Of a stretch of DNA of 64,000 nt, positions 34,076-45,458 are shown piece by piece. Source of the stretch: Costus lasius (taxonomy: Eukaryota > Streptophyta > Magnoliopsida > Zingiberales > Costaceae); the NCBI GenBank assembly GCA_027563935.2, contig CM050449.1:60764056-60828055 (forward strand), in the 5' to 3' direction. The position numbers and the translations under genes are program-made. Numbering within the stretch: the stretch's first letter is position 1; each line of letters starts with the position of its first letter. The notes below the pieces were generated by a model. That model made no database searches, was not told where the DNA came from, and worked only from the letters and a program-made list of their open reading frames with translations.

Positions 34076-37000
34076 ATGAACTTCAATGTGCGATCCCTAC
34101 TGGAAAGAGAGAAGTTTGCTGGGCCGAACTTCTCTGACTGGTTTGGACACCTTAAGATCGTTCTTAAGGCAGAGAGGAAACTGTATGTCCTCGAGACGGC
34201 GATACCGCCGCAGCCCGCTCCGAACGCCGCAAGGGCGGTTCGGGAAGCCTATGAAAAGCACGTCAATGATAGCATTGATGTCGCTTGCCTGATGTTAGCG
34301 TCTATGACGCCACCGCTGCAGCGTCAGCATGAGGACATGTCGGCTAGAGACATGATTACAAACCTCAAGATGTTGTATGCTGCACAGGCGAGGACTGAAC
34401 GCTATAATTTGACGAAGCTCTTCTTTCAGAGCAAACTGGCTGAAGGGAGCCCAGTGGGAGCTCACATGCTCAAGATGATTGGGCACAAGGAGGCTCTAGA
34501 GAAACTGGGGCATACCATCAACCAGGAGCTTGCTGTGGACATTATTCTGCAGTCTCTCCCGCCATCATTCGACGCGTTCATTATTAATTTTAATATGAAC
34601 AAAATCGATTGTACTCCGGCAGAGCTGCTGAATATGCTCTTGACCACTGAGGAAACTCTGAAGGGTAAGCCTTCAACCTCTGTCTTGATGGTTCCTTCCA
34701 GGAACAAGAAGAAGGGGAAGAAGGGCAAGGCCCCGGTCAAGAATTACAGCAAGGCTCTGAAGCAGAAGGTGAAGCGGTCTAAGGAATACAGGTGTTTCCA
34801 CTGTGGCCAGCTGGGTCACTGGAAAAAGGACTGTAAAGCGCTCCAAGGAGATAAGAGGGGAAGCTTTGCTTCTGGCTCAGGTATATTCGTGACTGAGGTC
34901 ATGTATTCTTCTTCTGTATCATGGGTGTTGGACACTGCATGTGGAGTTCACATTTGTTCAAATGTGCAGGAACTCAAGAGAAGAAGGCAGGTGGGACAGC
35001 ATGAGGTGGACCTACGCGTTGGAAACGGGGCACGGGTTGCTGCTGTTGCTGTAGGAGACTACTTCATTACTTTACCATCTGGAATTGTATTGGAACTAAA
35101 CAGTTGTTATTTGTTCCCAGTATAACTGAAAATATTATCTCCATTCCTGCTCTTGTCAGGAAGGGGTTTTCCTTTGAATGCAATATTTCAAAGTGTGTTT
35201 TGTCATATGATAATATTGTTTATGCAACTGGTTCAATTAATAATGGGTTATTCATGTTGGACATGGAAAGTTCTATACAGAATGTTGATATTAAGAAAGC
35301 CAAGTATGCTGATGACAGCACCTTGCTATGGCATAGTCGTTTAGGCCATATTAACGAGAAACGCATTAAGCGGTTGCATGATCATGGACTGCTGGGATCA
35401 TTCTCCTATAAGGAGATTGATACATGCAAAGCTTGTTTGATGGGTAAAATGACGAAGTCACCTTTTCCTAATAAAGGTCAAAGGGCTTCAGGTTTACTTG
35501 ACCTCATACACAGTGATGTGTGTGGGCCATTTAGTAAACATGCCAGAGGTGGCTATCAGTACTTCATTACATTTACTGATGATTTCAGTAGATATGGGTA
35601 TGTCTATCTGATGAGACATAAGAGTGAATCTTTTGACAAGTTCAAAGAGTTCAAGAATGAAGTACAAAATCAGCTAGGCCGTAATATCAAGGCACTTCGC
35701 TCAGATCGAGGTGGTGAATACCTAAGTCATGCATTTACTGACTATCTAAAGGAGTGTGGGATTATCTCACAGCTCACTCCACCAGGAACACCGCAATGGA
35801 ATGGTGTGTCCGAGAGGAGAAATAGAACGTTACTTGATATGGTTCGTTCTATGATGAGTCAGGCTACTCTTCCATACTCCTTTTGGGGTTTTGCGCTGGA
35901 AACAGCTGCAAAGGTACTAAACCGAGTGCCATCCAAGGCAGTTTCAAAGACGCCATATGAGTTATGGTATGGGAAACAGCCGAGCTTGACATTTATCAGG
36001 ATCTGGGGTTGCGAGGCTTATGTTAAAAAAGCTCGCCTCTGGGAAACTAGAGAGCAGATCTGACAAATGTATCTTTGTCGGTTACCCTAAGGAAACTAAG
36101 GGTTATTATTTCTTCGATCCCAATGAGAACAAGGTTTTTGTTGCTCGGACGGCCATATTTCTTGAGAAGGAGTTTCTTCTGCAAGAGGCCAGTGGGAGAG
36201 AAATAAAGCTGGATGAGAATCCAGAAGAAGGACAAAGTGATCAAGCACAGTTGGATGAGCCTGAGCCGGTAGAACAGGTTATTGAACAACCTGAGGCTCA
36301 GACATCACGGGAACCGCGAAGATCGGGTAGGATTCGTCGACAGCCTGAGCGCTATGACGGAGTCTACATCATTGATAATGATGAACCCCTTACTTATGCG
36401 GATGCGGTCAGTGGACCAGAGTCAGCGAGATGGCTTGAGGCTATGCGCGCCGAGATGGACTCCATGTCAGATAACCAAGTCTGGGATTTGGTTGATCCGC
36501 CTCCGGGAGTTATCCCTATAGGCTGTAAATGGATCTTCAAGAAGAAGATTGACATGGATGGTAACGTAGTTACCTATAAAGGCAGGCTAGTTGCGAAAGG
36601 TTTCAAACAAATCTACGGGATAGATTATGATGAAACTTTCTCACCTGTAGCCATGTTTAAGTCTATTCGGATTCTTTTCGCGATAGCTGCATATTATGAT
36701 TATGAGATTTGGCAGATGGATGTGAAAACAGCTTTCCTTAATGGAAATCTGGATGAGGATGTGTATATGACACAACCAGAAGGTTTCACTAATCCAGCAG
36801 ATCGTCATAAAATATGCAAGTTAAAGAAGTCCATTTATGGACTTAAACAAGCATCAAGAAGCTGGAATATTCGTTTTGATGAATCAGTTACTGAATTTGG
36901 TTTCATCAAGAACGAGGATGACCCGTGTGTATATAAGAGGTTTAGTGGGAGCGTGATTACTTTCCTAGTCCTCTACGTCGATGATATCTTGATCATTGGA

Positions 37001-37957
37001 AACGACATTCCTGAAATGCATGCTGTTAAGGCATGGCTAAGGAAATGTTTCCAGATGAAAGATCTAGGAGAAGCAGCCTATGTGTTAGGTGTGAAGATCT
37101 ACAGGGATAGATCTAAGAGGCTTCTCGGGCTGTGCCAGAGTACTTACATCGATAAGGTCCTGGAGAGATTTCACTTAGAGAATTCTAAGCGAGGATATCT
37201 TCCAGTCAGACATGGTCTGAATCTTTCTAAGAGTCAGTGTCCACAAACACAGACTGAGAAAGATGAAATGAACAATACGCCTTATGCTTCGGCTATTGGT
37301 TCTATAATGTATGCGATGTTGTGTACTCGCCCAGACGTTGCTTACGGGTTAAGCGTAACCAGTCGTTACCAGAGTAATCCAGGTATGGCGCACTGGATTG
37401 CAGTCAAGAACATTTTAAAATATCTGCGGAGGACCAAAGATATGTTCTTGATATATGGTGGTCAGGAAGAACTCAGTATTGAAGGATATACTGACGCTTC
37501 GTTCCAGTCTGACCAGGATGATTTCCGATCGCAATCAGGCTATGTTTTTAGCTTGAATGGAGGTGCAGTGGTGTGGAAAAGTTTCAAACAGTCAACTGTT
37601 GCTGATTCCACAACAGAAGCCGAGTATGTTGCAGCCTCGGAAGCATCCAAGGAGGCAGTGTGGATTCGTAAGTTCGTGAGAGAACTTGGTGTCGTTCCTT
37701 CGTGTGCAGATCCTTTGGTTATCTTCTGTGATAACACTGGAGCAATCGCACAGGCAAAGGAACCACGGTCGCACCAGAAGTCCAAGCACATACAGAGACG
37801 GTTTCATTTGATCAGGGAGATCATAGATCGTGGTGAGATCAAAGTATGCAAGGTTCATACAGATGACAATCTGGCAGACCCGCTTACCAAGCCTCTGGCG
37901 CAGCAGAAGCATGAGAAGCACTGTAATAATATGGGTTTGAGATTTCTCAACCATTAG
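34076..37957 (+). pseudogene. gag-pol: D gag-pol polyprotein with two frameshifts
   Basis: Starts MNFNVRSLLEREKF. Gag, zinc knuckle CFHCGQLGHWKKDC and protease VLDTACG are in frame. One T is missing near 35112 (TATTTG where sisters have TACTTTG), giving a stop at 35123. The integrase zinc domain and core follow in a second frame (to 36063). An extra A in a run of six at 36025-36030 (five in sisters) restores the original frame for RT (MDVKTAFLNG, YVDDIL near 36977) and RNase H (TEAEYVA) to the stop at 37955. Total length is one codon shorter than C. As written it would make gag-protease only. Both lesions are single-base changes in short T and A runs, so sequencing error is possible. Confidence 0.9.
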
Positions 37958-37977
37958 ATTAAGTGCAAGTGGGAGAT
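37958..37977 (+). other. D polypurine tract
   Basis: AAGTGGGAGA at 37967-37976, one base before the LTR. Confidence 0.86.
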
Positions 37978-39662
37978 TGTTGGGGTATGCCCTTAAGGCT
38001 AATGTTTGAGGCCTATGGGAATGTAACAAGTATCATGTAATAAACTCTATGTGTTTATAAAGGCATGGTTGTTATTCAGTTAGCTACATTGTCTGCTGCA
38101 ATATATGTTCTTCTGAATAATGTCTCAAAGCTGTTCAGCTGGGCTGACATGCTATTATGTCCTTAGTCGATATATCTTGGTAAACATGAGACAGCCTCGA
38201 TATGGTTAAGACTAATATGTGTTCTAATCTTATAGGATGCTTCGAGCATGGAATAAGATGTAGACTCATGGGTACATGGGATGTACTGGACAGACCCTAC
38301 TAGGATGTTCAATTGTTTGTCACAATGTGAATATTCCTTGATTAAGACAAGTGGCACATTTCCTCTGACTTGAGATCACTTGTGTTTTCTAAATGATGAT
38401 TGTCATTGTTTTGAGGTAGTTCAATATCATTTGAAACATAATGATTATAGACTATCTTGGATGGTGAGCTTGAATCAGGTTAGAGCACTAGTGATAGACA
38501 TAGGATTGCCGTCTCCTTGTTTAAGGAGTGTGATGTTCTAAAGGGGCCCCCTGGATGAGATGATTGAGAGAGTGTATGGCCATACCCAGGTGACAGTGCT
38601 CATCTGTTCTAATCATGCTCATCATATTGGAGTTACGAGCTTGACAGGCTTGTCCAATAAGAACATCCAGTGGCAAAGGAAATATGTATGCTTTGTGAAT
38701 TGATTCACACTTGTGCTGTTTTTGGGTGAAGTCTTGGAAGACTCTTTCCTTGATATCGGGAGACAGTGATGTGTTGCTAGATACCCCTCACTGGTTGTGA
38801 TAATGTAAATTATCGTTACCGATGTTTTAAGGAAACCCTCAGGGTCGCACAATTGATGATATGGCTTACTTAAGTCAGATCGTGTGGACTGAATTGTTTC
38901 GGGTTCAGTTTAAAGGGATTTAATCTCTGATTGTGAGTGAGATCTGGTCTGATCATGTTTGATTGATTAGGGCTTGAGATCGGTAAGCTTCGATCGAGAG
39001 AAGAGATGCTAGATCGGTCAGATCAGGAGCATCATAGAGATCAACGGCTAGATCTGGAACCTTAGGGTTTTAATATGATCTAGGCCATGTCGTTTGGTTT
39101 ATTTGGTAATTGAACCAAAATTAAATTAAACCAAAATGGTTCAAGCATTGGCGACAAGTTCACTTGGCGTGAACATGTTGGGCGGTTAGTGGTGCTATTT
39201 TTAGCAACCATGATCTCCACTTGGAGACACTCACGTTCGAAAGAGAGTGCTCTCTCTATTCTCGCCACTTGAACGCATTCCTCTTGGTTTTTCCGTGGGT
39301 GACGACGCCTTGGATTTGGAGGAGAAATCGGCAAAGAAAAGATCTCTTCATCCCTTTCTCATTTTCGATCAAAGACTTCTTTGGATCTTGCTAGCACAAG
39401 GATCGCAAAGAGGAGTAGGCGACATCAACTGTGTGCGTCACCTCTGGAGAAGATCTGCTTTGATCTTTGCTTCCTAGGCGCCATTCGAAATGGCTATGGT
39501 ATGAGTTTTATCTCTTACATGCAATCGTTTCCATTTGGTTGATCATATCACATGAACCGATTCTTGAAACCCTAATCCGCTGCCCAAAAATTTTATGCGC
39601 CACTGCCTAGGGTTTTCGCTCCCCCTAGAAGGGGACCCCCCTTAGTTTAAGGGGTACTTTCA
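37978..39662 (+). repeat. D 3' LTR
   Basis: 1,685 bp, indistinguishable by eye from the 5' LTR in every stretch compared. It is followed by the GTGTG duplication and the rest of the C integrase frame. Confidence 0.95.
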
Positions 39663-39667
39663 GTGTG

Positions 39668-42101
39668 TGGGCCATTTAGTAAACATGCCAGAGGTGGCTA
39701 TCAGTACTTCATTACCTTTACTGATGATTTCAGTAGGTATGGGTATGTCTATCTGATGAGACATAAAAGTGAATCTTTTGACAAGTTCAAAGAGTTCAAG
39801 AATGAAGTACAAAATCAGCTAGGCCGAAATATCAAGGCACTTCGCTCAGATCGAGGTGGAGAATACCTAAGTCATGCATTTACTGACTATCTGAAGGAGT
39901 GTGGGATTATCTCACAGCTCACTCCGCCAGGAACACCGCAATGGAATGGTGTGTCCGAGAGGAGAAATAGAACGTTACTTGATATGGTTCGTTCTATGAT
40001 GAGTCAGGCCACTCTTCCATACTCCTTTTGGGGTTTTGCACTGGAAACAGCTGCAAAGGTACTAAACCGAGTGCCATCTAAGGCAGTTTCAATGACGCCA
40101 TATGAATTATGGTATGGGAAACAGCCAAGCTTGACATTTATCAGGATCTGGGGTTGCGAGGCTTATGTCAAAAAGCTCGCCTCTGGGAAACTAGAGAGCA
40201 GATCTGACAAATGCATCTTTGTCGGTTACCCTAAGGAAACTAAGGGTTATTATTTCTACGATCCCAAGGAGAACAAAGTTTTTGTTGCTCGGACGGCCAT
40301 ATTCCTTGAGAAGGAGTTTCTTCTGCAAGAGGCCAGTGGGAGAGAAATAAAGCTGGATGAAAATCCAGAGGAAGGACAAAGTAGTCAAGCACAGTTGGAT
40401 GAGCCTGAGCCGGTAGATCAGGTTATTGAACAACCTGAGGCTCAGATAACACAGGAACCGCGAAGATCGGGAAGGATCCGTCGACAGCCTGAGCGCTATG
40501 ACGGAGTCTACATCATTGATAATGATGAACCCCTAACTTATGCGGATGCGGTCAGTGGACCGGAGTCAGCTAGATGGCTTGATGCTATGCGAGCCGAGAT
40601 GGACTCCATGTCAGATAACCAAGTCTGGGATTTGGTTGATCCGCCTCCGGGAGTAATCCCTATAGGCTGTAAATGGATCTTCAAGAAGAAGATTGACATG
40701 GATGGTAACGTGGTTACCTATAAAGGCAGGCTAGTTGCGAAAGGTTTCAAACAAATCTACGGGATAGATTATGATGAAACTTTCTCTCCTGTAGCCATGT
40801 TTAAGTCTATTCGGATTCTTTTCGCGATAGCTGCATATTACGATTATGAGATCTGGCAGATGGATGTGAAGACAGCTTTCCTCAATGGAAATCTGGATGA
40901 GGATGTGTATATGACACAACCTGAGGGTTTCACTAATCCATCAGATCGTCATAAAATATGCAAGTTAAAGAAATCCATTTATGGATTGAAGCAAGCATCA
41001 AGAAGCTGGAATATTCATTTTGATGAATCAATCTCTGAGTTTGGTTTCATCAAGAACGAAGATGACCCGTGTGTATATAAGAGGTTTAGTGGGAGCGTGA
41101 TTACATTCCTAATCCTCTACGTCGATGATATCTTGATCATTGGAAACGATATTCCTGAACTGCATGCTGTTAAGGCATGGTTAGGAAAATGTTTTCAGAT
41201 GAAAGATCTAGGAGAAGCAGCCTATGTATTAGGTGTGAAGATCTACCGGGATAGATCTAAGAGGCTTCTCGGGTTGTGCCAGAGTACCTACATCGATAAG
41301 GTCCTGGAGAGATTCCATTTAGAGAATTCTAAACGTGGATATCTTCCAGTCAGACATGGTCTGAATCTTTCGAAGAGTCAGTGTCCACAAACACAGACTG
41401 AGAAAGATGAAATGGACAATACGCCTTATGCTTCGGCTATTGGGTCCATTATGTATGCGATGTTGTGTACTCGCCCAGACGTCGCTTACGGGTTAAGCGT
41501 GACCAGTCGATTCCAAAGTAATCCAGGTTTGGCGCACTGGATTGCGGTCAAGAACATCTTAAAATATCTGCGGAGGACCAAAGATATGTTCTTGATATAT
41601 GGTGGTCAGGAAGAACTCAGTATAGAGGGATATACTGACGCTTCGTTCCAGTCGGACCAGGATGATTTCCGATCGCAATCAGGCTATGTTTTTAGCTTGA
41701 ATGGAGGTGCTGTGGTGTGGAAAAGTTTCAAACAGTCAACTGTTGCTGATTCCACAACAGAAGCCGAGTATGTTGCAGCCTCGGAAGCATCCAAGGAGGC
41801 AGTGTGGATTCGTAAGTTCGTGAGAGAACTTGGTGTCGTTCCTTCGAGTGCTGATCCTTTGGTTATCTTCTGTGATAACACTGGAGCAATCGCACAAGCA
41901 AAGGAACCACGGTCGCACCAGAAGTCCAAGCACATACAGAGACGGTTTCACTTGATCCGGGAGATCATTGATCGAGGCGAGATCAAAATATGCAAGGTTC
42001 ATACAGATGACAATCTGGCAGACCCGCTTACCAAGCCTCTGGCGCAGCAGAAGCATGAGCAGCACTGTAATAATATGGGTTTGAGATTTCTCAACCATTA
42101 G
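39668..42101 (+). CDS. gag-pol: C gag-pol polyprotein, part 2 (integrase core, RT, RNase H)
   Basis: The frame resumes after the second GTGTG (39663-39667) with GPFSKHARGG. It carries the integrase residues RSDRGGEY and NGVSERRNR, RT MDVKTAFLNG and YVDDIL (near 41121), and RNase H DASFQSD, TEAEYVA and CDN, ending MGLRFLNH. The 1,451 bases before and 2,434 after the insertion sum to 1,295 codons. C therefore was probably coding-competent before D arrived. An ATG at 39663 is absent; the fragment has no start of its own. Confidence 0.92.
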
Positions 42102-42121
42102 ATTAAGTGCAAGTGGGAGAT
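42102..42121 (+). other. C polypurine tract
   Basis: AAGTGGGAGA at 42111-42120, one base before the 3' LTR. Confidence 0.86.
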
Positions 42122-43832
42122 TGTTGGGGTATGCCCTTAAGGCTAATGTTTGAGGCCTTTGGGATTGTAATAAGTATCATGTAATAAACTCTTGTGTTTA
42201 TAAAGGCATGGTTATTATTCAGGTTGTTACCTTGTCTGCTGTAATAAGTGTACTTCTGAATAATGTCTCAAAGCTGTTCAGCTAGGCTGACAGGCTATAT
42301 GTCCTTAGTCGAGATATCTTGGTGAACATGAGACAGCCTTGATATGATTGAGACTAATATGTGTGCTAATCTTATAGGATGCTTCGAGCATGGAATAAGA
42401 TGTAGACTCATGGGTACATTGGATGTACTGGACAGACCCTACTGGGATATTCCATTGCTTGTCACAATGTGAATGATCCTTGTAAGCAGCAAGTGGCACA
42501 TGTCCTTTGACTTGAGATCACTTGTGTTTCTAAATGATGATTGTCATTGTTTTGAGGTAGTTCAATATCATTTGAAACATAATGATTATAGACTATCTTG
42601 GATGGTGAGCTTGAGTCAGGTTAGGGCACTTGTGATAGATAAAGGATTGCCGTCTCCTTGTTTAAGGAGTGTGATGTTCTAAAGGGCCCCCCCTGTATGA
42701 GAAGATTGAGATAGTGTATGGCCATACCCAGATGACTGTGTTCATCTGATCTAATCATGCTCATCGTATTGGAGTTACAGGCTTGACATGCTTGTCCAAT
42801 AAGAACATCCAGTGGCAAAGGAAACATGCATGCCTCGTGAGTTTGATTCACACTTGTGCTATGGTTTGGGTGTAGTCTTGGAAGACTCTTTCCTTTATAT
42901 CGGGAGACAGTGATGTGTTGCTAGATACCCCTCACTGATCGTGATAACGAAAGTTATCGTTACCGACATTTAAAGGAAACCCTTAGGGTCGCACAATTTG
43001 GTGATATGGCTTGCTTAAGTCAGATCGTGTGGACTGAATTGTTTCGGTTCAGTTTAAAGGGATTTAATCTCTGATTGTAAGTGAGATCTGGTCTGATCAT
43101 GTTTGATTGATTAGGGCTTTAGATCGGTAAGCTTCGATCGAGAGAGATGATGCTAGATCGATGCGATCAGAAGCGTCAGATGATGAATGGTCAGATCTTG
43201 GACTTTGGGGTCTAATTTGATCTAGACTTAATGCTTGGGCTGATTTGGTTTCGCTATTGAACCAAGGGTATTGAACCGGCTCATGGGTTGAGCGCATGGT
43301 TCAAGAGGGAGAAGGAGTTGCGTTTGGTTCATGGAGACATGAACGCATGAACGCATACTCTTAATGGTTGCCATTTTTGGAAAGTTCCAAAATGAAAACG
43401 CATATGCGTTCATGGCTTGAAGTCTCCCTAATGTTTTTCGGTTACACCTCTCTCTTGTTGCTTGGTGAAACGATTTTTTTTTTGCTCTCGAGCAAGTGAG
43501 GGTGTTGACGAGAAGAGGAGGAACCGGCCAAGCAAAAGGAAGTCTTCATCTCTTCCCTACACTCGATCATTGACATCTTGGCACTTTTGCTAGCACAAGA
43601 GGTGCGCAAGTTGGGAGTCTTCATCGCCTTTGTGTGTGAACTTTTGGAGGAGATCAAAGTTGCTCTCTTCTTCCAAGCCGACCTCCAATCTATGGCTATG
43701 GTATAGATCTAAACTCATAGCTTCAAGTTGATCATATGGTTGTCATATACGATCTTTTAGAAACCCTCTTTCCGTCATGCATGCTAGATGCGCATGTTTA
43801 GGGTTTCACCCCCTTAATAAAGGTTTCTTTCA
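42122..43832 (+). repeat. C 3' LTR
   Basis: Same length as the 5' LTR. Differences seen include TGTGTTTCTAAAT for TGCGTTTCAAAAT, GTGATAGATA for GTGATAGGTA, and AGTTCCAAAA for AGTTCGAAAA. Confidence 0.94.
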
Positions 43833-43837
43833 GGCCC

Positions 43838-45413
43838 CTGTCCGACCAAGACATGGCACTTTGCGTCAAAACCCGTTCTCCCAAAAGGTTCCTACTGGAC
43901 AACAGACACATCTTATATCTTATTTCACAACGGTGGACTTCTAAGTGTCAACTAGACTCTAGGATAGTCATCACAATAATCATATCGGGCAGGCTGAACA
44001 TCAACCCCCATCACAATAATCATAACAGGTAGGCTGAACATCAACCCCCTCACATATCACAATACAGGGCTGAAATCTCAAACCCTTAACATATTACACA
44101 TACTATCCCCTTGAGTACACAGTCACACTTAGCCTTAGTCCTACCCATCACAAAACACATAATATTCTAAATTCCCATAACCACATAATATTCCAAAAAT
44201 CACAAATCACATAATATTCAAAAACCACATAAACTTCATGAAAATCACATTGTAGTGTAGTCCTTAGGTTTCATGCTGATTAGTTCAGTCTAACCTTGCT
44301 ATGTTATCACTCAATTCCTCAAACAAGGATACATGCTACACTCATAAAGAACCATAAAATTAAAACAAGCATCCATAAACTCAACATAAAATGTAAAACA
44401 TGTATTCTTACAAATTACCACATGTAAACATGTTAACTACAATTATAAAGATTTCGGTTCCCAAACATGTTATCAAGATTTCAGTTTAACTTCAATTAAC
44501 AAGATTTCGGTTTTCATACATATTGTCAAGATTTCGGTTTAACTACAATTAACAAGATTTTCATGCTACAAAAAAATCATTGATTTAATGTTACCAAAAT
44601 TCCCTATAAAATACCTAGTTAACAAGAATTTCATACTCAAAATTCAATGATTTAATGCTACCAAAATTCCCTATAAAAATACCTTAAATTTCATACAAAT
44701 TTTCGGTTAAACAATCATCAAGATTTCGGTTTTCATAATTAAATCAAAGTTTCGGTTTTCATAACAATTATCAAGATTATTTCGGTTTTCATAACAATTA
44801 TCAAGATCATTTCGGTTTTCATAATTAATATTAAAATTTCGGTTTTAAACATGGTAATTTTCCAAGAATTCTATTGCATCATGTAATACAATCACAACCA
44901 AATTAATAGGTCAAATAAGACACCCCACTCACCTTGAACCGTGAACACTTAGGTTAAAATCTCCCCAACAAAATCGTCTAAAGCCTTTGAAGCTCCACCA
45001 ACGTCGCCACCAATGGAAGGAAGAAACGCCACCCAAACCAAAGATGCCGGCCAAAGGAAAAGGAAGAGGAAGAAAGGAAAATTCCTCCAAGCCTTCAAGA
45101 ATCGTCCAAGCTCCTCAAGAAATCGCCAAGTTCTTCAAAAATCGCCCACTTCTTTGCCCTAGCCGCCCCAAGATTTCCTCAAGCCAAAATCGCCAATTTC
45201 CCTTCCCTAACCGAATTACCAATTTGAATTTTCGGTTTTTAATTCTTTAACCCGTTAACCAATTAATTCAAATAGGGTTTAACCCATTTAACTAACTAAA
45301 TTTGAATTTTAAACCCAATTAGCTAATTCACATAGGTTTTAATCCATTTAACCACTCACTTAACGAAAATCCAATAAGGATTTAATTAACCACTAAGCTC
45401 TAATTAATTTATT
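43838..45413 (-). repeat. G2 inverted LTR M1, part 2 (after copia C)
   Basis: Resumes after GGCCC (43833-43837) with CTGTCCGACCAAG, as in M2. It runs to the complement of 52120 and then turns back at a palindrome (45398-45428), so it lacks the first 245 bases or so of the LTR. Confidence 0.9.
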
Positions 45414-45414
45414 A

Positions 45415-45457
45415 TAAATTAATTAGAGATTAATGGTGGTTAATTTATTCGATTATT
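45415..45457 (+). repeat. Plus-strand LTR snippet at the fold-back between M1 and M2
   Basis: These 43 bases match 52062-52104 of the 3' LTR in plus orientation. With the end of M1 they form 15-bp inverted arms (45398-45412 and 45414-45428) around one base. The LTR itself has two direct copies of TAAATTAATTAGAG, which explains how the strand switch could happen. Confidence 0.8.
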
Positions 45458-45458
45458 C

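Larger units (their letters stand above)
30545..39662 (+). mobile_element. Copia element D (Angela/BARE-like), youngest insertion, two frameshifts
   Basis: 9,118 bp with 1,685-bp LTRs in which I saw no difference, and GTGTG at 30540-30544 and 39663-39667. It is nested in the integrase region of C. Structure is otherwise complete. Confidence 0.95.
25511..43832 (+). mobile_element. Copia element C (Angela/BARE-like), split by copia D
   Basis: It has 1,711-bp LTRs with about six differences by eye (near 0.35 %) and GGCCC duplications at 25506-25510 and 43833-43837. It is 9.2 kb without D. Its polyprotein frame was intact when D inserted. Confidence 0.94.
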
